Assembly (NCBI RefSeq): GCF_039793925.1
Contig: NZ_JBAMME010000003.1
Location: 6,682-70,681 of the forward strand
Direction of reading: 5' to 3'
Source: Thermogutta sp039793925
GTDB lineage: Bacteria > Planctomycetota > Planctomycetia > Pirellulales > Thermoguttaceae
Length of the DNA: 64,000 nucleotides
In this document: piece after piece, positions 46,601-53,290 of the stretch
How the letters are laid out: every line of letters begins with the position of its first letter
Position numbering within the stretch: the stretch's first letter is position 1
Notes under the pieces: generated by a model
What the model was told of the DNA's origin: nothing
The model's input: the letters and a program-made list of their open reading frames with translations, nothing else
Databases searched by the model: none
Translations under genes and position numbers: made by a program

Positions 46601-46630
46601 CCCCCTGCGGAAACCGCCTCGAGCGGCTAA
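43601..46630 (+). CDS. Wzx-like flippase fused to family 4 glycosyltransferase
   Basis: A 1009-residue fusion. Residues ~30-490 form a MOP-superfamily polysaccharide flippase with about 14 hydrophobic segments (e.g. GLLLAAMSTPHLSHLWETG). A Ser/Thr/Pro-rich linker (~505-590) leads to a GT4 glycosyltransferase (~600-985) with MPVGGAERLLVDLVRRL, VPNGIDTDRFSPRP and the E-x7-E motif MEANPLAVLEALA. The two steps, sugar addition and lipid-linked flipping, are normally encoded separately. ATG overlaps the deacetylase stop (ATGA), so it is the third gene of a coupled chain. Confidence 0.87.
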   Translation: MTINNVCPFQFEATCYSDDQSVVSTSVSLRASMSSLMTGMALLLAASVLQRLVGFVRATLFCRWLDASQLGLWDMAFGFLMTATPLVILALPGCLGRYVEYYRQRGMLRLFLKRTAIVSGFLAISGAAAVTVGAGPLAELVFGNASYRPLVYYLAFALVAVAAFNYLYELAMALRLNRWISLIQLLNSILFAGLGLGLLVLWRNDAQTVIIAYGLACAITASIAFFGLKPWRLAANEEYPLSIGESFWPKILQYSLWVWAAGAISNLFAVVDRYMVLHWLPPTHGDPLALLGDYHASRLVPMLFVSLAGLLAAMSTPHLSHLWETGQSGHAAKQLNLLTKLLSLGLLVGSSAVLLAGPLLFNTLLAGKYPAGLDILPVTLAYCSCFSLFLLLQNYVLCCEKAYFAGLALACGLLVNIGLNLAWLPVWGLTGAVCATLAANGVALLVLLVINHRLGQPIDVGLVLALIAPLGIALGTDCTLAITAAALFFSRRTVLFINAEEKRELGALVRQLLSRKGHPGDLASSPTSFSSITSSATPQLTTPCKLDPSLKSSLITAENVPVLPRELPAKESDQVLPPGRACFNPFFRLREHPPLGHRGPLRVMFVITCMPVGGAERLLVDLVRRLDRRLFAPELCCLKYLGPLGEVLAQEIPAFTGLLKHKYDFRVLPRLYRLLRDRRVDAVVTVGTGGDKMFWGRLAAYLAGVPVIASALHSTGLPDRVELLNRLLTPLTDAFIAVSPPHAQYIIKHEGCPANRTWIVPNGIDTDRFSPRPADPRLRAALGVQPQHRVVAVVAALRPEKNHELLLQAAPIILAELPQTRFLIVGDGPRREELQQLARRSGVDQAVIFTGNRNDVPDVLACADVAVLCSHMEANPLAVLEALACEKPVVATAVGSVPLHVLEGETGFLVPPGDAQALAAKCLILLRDPDLARRMGRAGRRHVLKYGALERTVAGYQRLIATIYARKCGGLSSEAHHSSPTSPSAYPSPIPCLSVGDAISPPAETASSG

Positions 46631-46868
46631 ACGGAATGACTTCCGTGGCTGAGGGGAAACAGACAATCTCTCCGTCTTGTTCACCCACTCCGAAGGATGC
46701 AGCACAACCGCCATCTCCGGTTCTTTCAAAAAAATTCTTCTTTTGCTCAAATTCGTCACAGTTTCCCGAAATGTTGGGCCCCACAGCGTCCGATACAAAA
46801 AGGGGCAGACCCGGCGTGCAGTCGGGTCAGGCATTGTTGACGTTGCCGTTTTCTTGGGAGTGTGTCCC

Positions 46869-48845
46869 ATGCGAAAAATCGGCCTCTGGGCGTCGGTTTC
46901 CCTGGTGGCGATCCTCTGGTGGGGGACGGCGGTCCGCGCCCAAAATCCGCAGGGTATTTGGTTCGAGGACCTGAACGCGGCGCGCCGGGTCGCAGCCGAA
47001 ACGAATCGGTTGGTTCTCATCCATTTTTGGGCGGAGTGGTGTCGGCCGTGCCGGCAGATGGAAGCCGAGGTCTTTTCCCGGCCGGAGGTGCTTTCTGCCA
47101 TCGCTACTTCCTACGTGGCGGTGAAGGTGAATTTCGATCAGAACCCCATTCTTGCCCGCCAGCTCAACGTGGAATCCATTCCCACCGATGTCATCATCAC
47201 CCCGCAAGGTGAGATCCTTGCCAAATCGGTGGGTGGAGTGTCTGCACCGCGGTACATCGAACGACTCAATCAGGTCGCCACTCAATGGCAGCAGCGACAG
47301 GCCCTGGTCGCGCGAATGGGAGCACCACCCCCCGGGGCTTTTGGACCCAGCAATCAGCCGAGCGACGCTGGGGGAACACTTCCCGTACGGCCTCCCATAG
47401 CCGGTCCGGCGTCTGCCTGGCCTTCTGCTAGTGCCTTTGCGGCACCGGGGACGGCCCAGTCGGTTGGACCTCAGCCGGGCCTGGAAAACCGGACGCCCGT
47501 CAGCGCCCGATATAACCCGCTACTGCCTGCCCAAGCTGCACCGACTTTCACGCAGCAGCCTCCCCCGCTCGGGAATCCATCGCCGCAGGTTGCTGCCGCG
47601 GCTAACTCGCCTGCAAATGAGGCTACCAACGCTTTGGCGGCTGAAAATCCGCCCGGCACTGTTTCACCCTGGGCTTCGTCACCACCAGTGGCCGGAGTAG
47701 CCGCCCCATCGTTGAACGGGGGGCCCGTCAACCCATATTACTCGGCCAATTCGCCTTACTTTCCGGCAATCGGAGCCCCCTCCTACGGTTCCCAATCGCC
47801 CGTGACATCCAAGACTGGCGATCTCCCTTCGCCTGAAGCTTCTGTGTCAAATCCTCCCACGTTGAATAACTTCGCGGGACCGAATGGGGGCTCGTCGTTC
47901 GCGGCCCCGCCTTCCACGGGTGCTCCAGGCGTCCCGTCGGAGCCCTCTTTAGTTGCCGGGCAACCTTCCCGAAATGACAGCCCTCAAACGGACATCGAAT
48001 CTGCTGGTTCGCCGTCCTCACCGGTGGTCATACCGCCGGGTAATCCACCGCTCGCGCTGGATGGATATTGCCCTGTCAGCCTCACCGACAAACACCGGTG
48101 GGTTCTTGGGAACCGTCGGTGGGGCGCACGGCACGAGGGGAGAACGTACCTCTTTGCCGGCCCCGAAGAACAGCAGAAGTTCCTTGCCAATCCTGACCGC
48201 TACGCGCCGGTCCTTTCCGGGTACGACGTGGTGAAACTTGTGGAGGGCACACAACTTATTGAAGGTCGTCGCGAGCACGGGGCCTGGTTCGGTGGCCGCG
48301 TGTATCTGTTTAGCGATGAGGATTCCTTCCAGAAATTCAGCGCCGACCCCTACCGCTATATTAATGCACTCCCCCAGGCGGTAGCACGACTCTCTCAGAA
48401 GGCAGGAACTGGGGCTTCGGGGGGTGGTTTCGTCCCCTCGGCTGCCCCAGGTTCGTCAGGCCAAATTTCACACCCGTTCGGCAATCCATCCCCAACGGTG
48501 ACGGGGTCTCCGCAGCCCGAGAGCCAACAGGGGATCCCCCCTGGCACGGGTTCCACGGGTAACCTGAGAACGACGTCGGGGCCGCTGCTCCCCTCCTCCC
48601 AGCCCCAGAAAGCTCCAAGTACTTATTCGCAGCTTCTGCCAGGTTCGGGCCTGCCCTCGACCTCGTCGGGACAGCCGGGTCCCCAAATCCAAATAGGAAT
48701 CCCGGATAGGGTGATGAACAACCTCCCCAACCGAGTGGTGGGTCCGGCGAATCAGCTTTATCCCCCCATTGCGACCCGACCCAGCGTGGAATCTCAAACG
48801 CCTGGCTTTGGCACGTCCCATTACAGCATGCCAAGCCGGTACTGA
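46869..48845 (+). CDS. Secreted thioredoxin-like protein with YHS-like repeats
   Basis: A 658-residue secreted or periplasmic protein. Residues 1-24 are a signal peptide. A thioredoxin fold (~30-140) has the redox motif C58-R-P-C61 in WAEWCRPCRQM. A long Pro/Ser/Ala-rich linker (~150-390) leads to two YHS-like units at ~397-490: LDGYCPVSLTDKHRWVLGN with GYDVVKLVEG, and HEGRTYLFAGP/FGGRVYLFSDE. The tail is again Pro/Ser-rich. It may act as an envelope disulfide or metal-handling protein. ATG 46869 is chosen because GGGAG lies just upstream and the signal starts there; the frame is open 64 codons further up. Confidence 0.8.
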   Translation: MRKIGLWASVSLVAILWWGTAVRAQNPQGIWFEDLNAARRVAAETNRLVLIHFWAEWCRPCRQMEAEVFSRPEVLSAIATSYVAVKVNFDQNPILARQLNVESIPTDVIITPQGEILAKSVGGVSAPRYIERLNQVATQWQQRQALVARMGAPPPGAFGPSNQPSDAGGTLPVRPPIAGPASAWPSASAFAAPGTAQSVGPQPGLENRTPVSARYNPLLPAQAAPTFTQQPPPLGNPSPQVAAAANSPANEATNALAAENPPGTVSPWASSPPVAGVAAPSLNGGPVNPYYSANSPYFPAIGAPSYGSQSPVTSKTGDLPSPEASVSNPPTLNNFAGPNGGSSFAAPPSTGAPGVPSEPSLVAGQPSRNDSPQTDIESAGSPSSPVVIPPGNPPLALDGYCPVSLTDKHRWVLGNRRWGARHEGRTYLFAGPEEQQKFLANPDRYAPVLSGYDVVKLVEGTQLIEGRREHGAWFGGRVYLFSDEDSFQKFSADPYRYINALPQAVARLSQKAGTGASGGGFVPSAAPGSSGQISHPFGNPSPTVTGSPQPESQQGIPPGTGSTGNLRTTSGPLLPSSQPQKAPSTYSQLLPGSGLPSTSSGQPGPQIQIGIPDRVMNNLPNRVVGPANQLYPPIATRPSVESQTPGFGTSHYSMPSRY

Positions 48846-49279
48846 TACCACATGGTCCCGGCCGATCGGTCCGACAAGGCACGCTTGGCGGAACCCACCT
48901 CGGCTGGCGGTGATCCCGCCTCCGGTACGCCATCTCTCAATGGCTGCTGCCGGAATCCGCGCGACGTAGGTAATCCCTTTGGAGGAACGGCGGGCTCTTC
49001 TTGCCACGCGCAATCGGAAACCGTTCCCTGGCGGGTTCGGTAAACGTGATTCGGGAAAGCCGTGCCGCGGCGATAAACAGGCCCTTCCGGCCAACCGCCC
49101 AACTCGACACCAGGCTTCGGACACAGGCCGAGCCGTGCGTCCCCGACGGAGCCTCGGCTTGCCTCCTTACCAAGCGAGCGTTAAAAATGAAATAGACTGG
49201 CCAATAAGGGGAGAGAAGACTGACAGCCCGTGCATCGCGTGATGTCGGTCCGGTTTTGAGATCTGCCCAGCAAACACAC
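48846..49279. other. Intergenic region before tRNA-Gln
   Basis: About 430 bases. Several short open frames overlap here without ribosome sites or motifs. No promoter, repeat or gene is supported. Confidence 0.4.
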
Positions 49280-49350
49280 TACCCGGTGGTGTAACGGTAA
49301 CACAAGGGACTTTGGCTCCCTAATTCCAGGTTCGAATCCTGGCCGGGTAG
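49280..49350 (+). tRNA. tRNA-Gln (UUG)
   Basis: A complete cloverleaf: 7-bp acceptor stem TACCCGG/CCGGGTA, D stem GTGT/ACAC, anticodon stem AGGGA/TCCCT with loop CTTTGGC (anticodon TTG at 49312-49314), and T stem CCAGG/CCTGG around TTCGAAT. The discriminator is G, as expected for Gln, and CCA is not encoded. It is beside an integrase relic. Confidence 0.95.
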
Positions 49351-49392
49351 CTGGAAACTGCCGCGGGGATTGTCTGGTAGCGCAAGTAATGG

Positions 49393-49960
49393 TCAGCTTA
49401 TCATCGGTATAAGGCTCTCAGAATCATCTCGAAAGTCCAGCTGGACTTGCCAGTGGCCGCACCTCGCCAGATCGTGTGTGTGGCCAATCCATTCGAAAAC
49501 GGCGGCGGGTGGAAACCGCGCGAGGAGGTCCATTTCCGCCGAAGATCGTAGATTCTGCCAAGGCTTGGGCCAAGGGCGAAGGCCTGCCCGAACAATGAGT
49601 CTCTCAAGCTGGGTGCGTAGGTTCACTGCCCGCCACGTGCTGTGTCGGTCCGAGGTCAGGGAAGACCTCTGTCGCAAGCGGTCAAAAATGAAGAGCGTCC
49701 CGGGTGAGGTAGCTTCCCAAAGGGCTTCGAGGTACGGCCGAAGCGGCGGAAAGAGGGGCACGAGCCGGAAGGGGCGGCCCTGTTTTACTGTTTTTGGTGA
49801 GGGGGCGCGGATGACTTGCTTTTCCCAGTCCACGCAATCCCGGGTCATACTGAAAGGTTCGGAGGGAACCCGGACACCCAAGAATCGGGCCATTGCCAGC
49901 AGAAGCTTCCACTCCAGAGAGGGAGCGAGCTACACGAGCTGCTCGATCACTTCCACGGGC
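49393..49960 (-). pseudogene. Decayed tyrosine recombinase (integrase)
   Basis: The C-terminal half of a phage-type integrase. Recognisable are MARFLGVRVPSEPFSM (AR-x-G-x-R-x-PSE region), PSPKTVKQGRPFRLVPLFPPLRPYL and NLRTQLERLIVRAGL, ending LARCGHWQV where the family has a catalytic Tyr context; here Tyr appears lost. Upstream, a frame reading MPVEVIEQLV-stop-LAPSLEWKLL shows a TAG at about 49930 and no intact N-terminal half, and a TAA precedes that. The 3' end lies 43 bases from tRNA-Gln, the usual position for elements that integrate at tRNA genes. The element is probably inactive. Confidence 0.75.
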
Positions 49961-50232
49961 ATGTCCTTCGTACCCGGTTAATCTGGCTGCCTTTGGGGAG
50001 GGAGTCAAAAGGATTTCGGGTGGTGACTTCTCTTTGTGTGCCGCTTCGCGACGAGCCAACGGTGATCTGCGGTTTAAGCAGCTTGCAAGATTGAGTTGGG
50101 TGAATATACTTTGCTTTGCATTGCATGTGCTGACGCAGATTTTTCGCTGCGCTGTGGGGCAGCGAAAGCTAGCGACCTATTTAATGCCTCGTTTAGCAGC
50201 AATTCTCGGGGCCTATCGGATGGGGTTGAACC

Positions 50233-52212
50233 ATGAAGCGTGCGAATGCCCCTCTTTGGAGATCATCGCCCATTGCGGATTCGTGCGGCTCTTCATCATC
50301 GGGCGGCGGGGCAGCAACAGGGGCGAGACGACGCACTCACGGTGTAGCCATCTTCCTGTCGCTTTTCGTCTTCATCGGATCTAGCTGCGGATCGCCCAGT
50401 GAGTCGTCGAACCTGAACCCTAGTCGAGAAGAGCCCTTAACAAATGCCAAACAACTGCTGGAAAGTGCCTCTCTTTCTGGCGAACTCGCAGAAAAGCTGG
50501 TAACAACTAATGCTCGTCTCTTGACCTTCCTGTATGAAGAGGATCCTCAGTCATATCACGAGGTGCTGGTCCTATGGGCAAGACTCGGCTCGCACCCTGA
50601 GCTCCATCCCCAGCTTTCTATCTATCCGGAAGCGGCGAGCCTCGCTGCTGGCGTTTTAGACGTCGATCCGTTAGGCGCTGCAAAGATTGTTGAAAGTTTA
50701 CCTACCGATGAGAGGCAGCGCGATGTCGTGTATTCCATGTATACCTTTTTCCCCGAACCCCAGGGTGCGCTGCTCATTGCCCAGAGGCTCCGGCATTCTG
50801 GGAGTATTATGGTTGACCTGTGGTTAGAAGGCCAAGTTTACATCCTTCCCTATTTAATTCGATTTTCGGGTCCTGAAGCGGAGGCTGCCGAAGAAGTATA
50901 TCTCCAATGGGTGGATAGCGTCTTCTCACACGCTCTTCGGTCGTCTCAATCGGAGCGGTCGCGAAATCTCGATAACAGCCTGGCACTCGTGGTATGTCAC
51001 AGCGATGCGATAAAGCGCACTCTCCTTTCGGAAGTTCAATTTCGGGAAGCATTTCTTACCAAATATTGGCCGCGTTTTCAGGCTCTTTTGATGCGAAAGC
51101 TCGCGAGTGCAACAAATTCCGATCAACGGGAACTTATTTGGGCCGAATACACAGGGCATCCAAGTGTCTGGCAATTTATTCACGAATTTGCGAGCAAGAC
51201 TTCGGAAGACGCTGCCTTTCAAACGTTCGAAAGATACGGTTGTGTAGCCGTTGATCTATGGTTCACACCAGAATTCAGAGAGAATGCAGTTCGAGAAAAA
51301 CTCATCGAAGTCTTGAAGGCAGCGGATGATCAAGTTCTGGGGGCCTTAGCCGCTTCCACTCTGCGTTCTGAACCACTCTTTTTTCAATTGATTAAAAGAA
51401 ACCTCCCATCTGGAACGTTAGGCACGGCGCTAGCCGTACTCGGGTCAAATGCCGATAACCCGCGCGAAATCCAAAGATTGCTGGACTATTGGTCGCGACT
51501 GTCAGATCAAGCCTTAGTTGAGGAACTTGGCTCTGAGCCGGGCGGGCCGGTCACTTGGATTCCCGGTTATCAAGTCTACTACGTTCTCCACAAGCAAGCT
51601 CAGGGACGAGAAATATCCGCGTTCGACATGATCGCGGCGGTGCTAGATGCAGCGAGCTTTGTGCCAATCGGAGCAGGATCCTCAAAACTCATCACAATTT
51701 CTGGCAACAGGGCGAGAGCGGCTGTGGTCGAGGGCGTTGCTAACGCCACTCTGAAAAAGGCGATCATGGAGACTGCGGAACAAACAGCTGAAAAAGAAGT
51801 CACCAGAGCCCTTCCCACGGCAATTATGAGAGAAACTTTTTCAGTTGCTCGGAGTGACATCACTAGTGGGGTTCGTCTTGCCTTCCAAACGTTCAAGCGC
51901 CTCGGGGTCGGACGGGAAATGTTTCGCGAATTAACTGGCCTGGAGCCCCGAATCTTTATGCGGCGCGATCGGTATGTGTTTCTGAATTATGGCGCTATCG
52001 TAGATCCTCACTCGCCTTTTGGCAGGTTTCTCCACGAAACTGCGATGAATGCAGGCGCCGACATCGCGCTTTCCACTCCGGCCGGTCAAACCGCTATGAA
52101 AGAGATTACTCAGCACGCTCGCGATGCGTGGCGCCAATACCTTTCAGCAACATGGTTGGCAGTTGGGCTGAGGAAAAATGTTGAAGAGGGTAATCATGGC
52201 GAACACCGGTGA
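50233..52212 (+). CDS. Envelope protein, possible lipoprotein (island gene 1)
   Basis: A 659-residue protein of no recognised family. After ~35 basic/Ser-rich residues a hydrophobic run (GVAIFLSLFVFIGSSC) ends at Cys52 in GSSC, a loose lipobox. The remainder is mostly helical and acidic, with HEAT-like stretches (LLSEVQFREAFLTKYWPRFQ, QVLGALAASTLRSEPLFFQL); the region ~430-520 is less charged (VLDAASFVPIGAGSSKLITI), so it may associate with the membrane. ATG 50233 is the only start before the hydrophobic run; the ribosome site is weak. It overlaps gene 2 by 17 bases and opens the four-gene operon. Confidence 0.7.
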   Translation: MKRANAPLWRSSPIADSCGSSSSGGGAATGARRRTHGVAIFLSLFVFIGSSCGSPSESSNLNPSREEPLTNAKQLLESASLSGELAEKLVTTNARLLTFLYEEDPQSYHEVLVLWARLGSHPELHPQLSIYPEAASLAAGVLDVDPLGAAKIVESLPTDERQRDVVYSMYTFFPEPQGALLIAQRLRHSGSIMVDLWLEGQVYILPYLIRFSGPEAEAAEEVYLQWVDSVFSHALRSSQSERSRNLDNSLALVVCHSDAIKRTLLSEVQFREAFLTKYWPRFQALLMRKLASATNSDQRELIWAEYTGHPSVWQFIHEFASKTSEDAAFQTFERYGCVAVDLWFTPEFRENAVREKLIEVLKAADDQVLGALAASTLRSEPLFFQLIKRNLPSGTLGTALAVLGSNADNPREIQRLLDYWSRLSDQALVEELGSEPGGPVTWIPGYQVYYVLHKQAQGREISAFDMIAAVLDAASFVPIGAGSSKLITISGNRARAAVVEGVANATLKKAIMETAEQTAEKEVTRALPTAIMRETFSVARSDITSGVRLAFQTFKRLGVGREMFRELTGLEPRIFMRRDRYVFLNYGAIVDPHSPFGRFLHETAMNAGADIALSTPAGQTAMKEITQHARDAWRQYLSATWLAVGLRKNVEEGNHGEHR

Positions 52213-53287
52213 AAACTTCAAAAACCGCGCTCGCTGTTTTCAAATCTCGTCTCGAAAATTGAGACGACTATCCTCGTTCTTGTCTATAGGTATGGGAATT
52301 GTGCTAGCAGCGAGTATTTCGCCAGAGGCTTGGGGTGATAGCTGGCGAACGATATCTCGAATTGTTCGTGAAGCAGCGGAAGTGGGAGATGAGATCCCTC
52401 TCCGCCAGCTGGATGAACTGAAGCCGTTATCGAGACGGGGCCGTTTTGTCGAGGAAACCCTAGAACGGAAAGTGGGCAAGAAGATCGTGGGGAGCGTGGA
52501 TGAGGCCCGGCATTTGGAGACCCTCTGGGGAGAGCTGCTCGGGCCGGGGCAAAAACAACTCTTTCGGGAAATTAAATCGCTGCCAATACCAGAACAACGT
52601 TTGGCATATCTGTTGTCAGTTGGAGGGAGGGAAGTAAAACAAGCCATCCCCGACGTTGGTATGCGAGCAAACCTGATCCGCCGAGGAGGACCGGATACCT
52701 TGCTGACTCTCGGACGTTACCCCGATTTGGCAGAAGATGCCCTGCGATTTGATCTGGCGGTGAAGAATGGACGTATTGTGCCACCACCGGGTACTCCGGC
52801 AGTTGAAATGGCTGATTTTGGCCGTTTTTTCGTGCAAACTGGTGAGCGCGGGCATTATTTCTGGAATAAGTACGTTCGGCCGCACTGGAAACTGTGGGTC
52901 GGGGGCTGTGCTCTGGCCGCCATCATGCTCGCTCCAGACGAGTACTTGGACGAGATAGGCAATCTGACCAAAGCTGGCTTCGCCAAGTTAACGAGGTTTG
53001 CAAGCAAGAGTCTTCTCCAAGCGATCGAGGGGGCCACTCAGGGAACAATTCAGGGCACCGGCGAGGGACTGAAAGGAGTCATCGAGTCCGCGTGGCGCAG
53101 CTTTGCAGGCACTTTTTTAACCGGGTGGTCGGGACCAGTGGCCCTACTGTGTGTGGTTGCAGCCGTCATCCTGTTTGTGAAGCCTCTGCGATACCTGATC
53201 GTGCATTTGCCTGGGAAAGTGTATCGCTTGTTTTTTGCCAAGAACAAAGCAAGACTAGGTGACCTTGGCGCGAAGAGGGAGGATTAG
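52196..53287 (+). CDS. Envelope protein with C-terminal membrane helices (island gene 2)
   Basis: A 363-residue protein of no recognised family. A signal-like helix spans ~27-42 (LSIGMGIVLAASISPEAWG). The middle is helical and charged (e.g. RRGRFVEETLERKVGKKI, LLGPGQKQLFREIKSLPI). Two membrane helices lie near the C-terminus (KLWVGGCALAAIMLAP and GPVALLCVVAAVILFVKPL), separated by a Thr/Gly-rich stretch. ATG 52196 is chosen with GAGGG upstream; ATG 52178 is an alternative. It overlaps gene 1 by 17 bases and is 3 bases from gene 3. Confidence 0.68.
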   Translation: MANTGENFKNRARCFQISSRKLRRLSSFLSIGMGIVLAASISPEAWGDSWRTISRIVREAAEVGDEIPLRQLDELKPLSRRGRFVEETLERKVGKKIVGSVDEARHLETLWGELLGPGQKQLFREIKSLPIPEQRLAYLLSVGGREVKQAIPDVGMRANLIRRGGPDTLLTLGRYPDLAEDALRFDLAVKNGRIVPPPGTPAVEMADFGRFFVQTGERGHYFWNKYVRPHWKLWVGGCALAAIMLAPDEYLDEIGNLTKAGFAKLTRFASKSLLQAIEGATQGTIQGTGEGLKGVIESAWRSFAGTFLTGWSGPVALLCVVAAVILFVKPLRYLIVHLPGKVYRLFFAKNKARLGDLGAKRED

Positions 53288-53290
53288 GCT

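Noticed and set aside
48880..48930. Further ACAAG-like repeat near CCGACAAGGCACGC
   Set aside because: The core is present but no stem forms around it, so it was not added to the repeat family.
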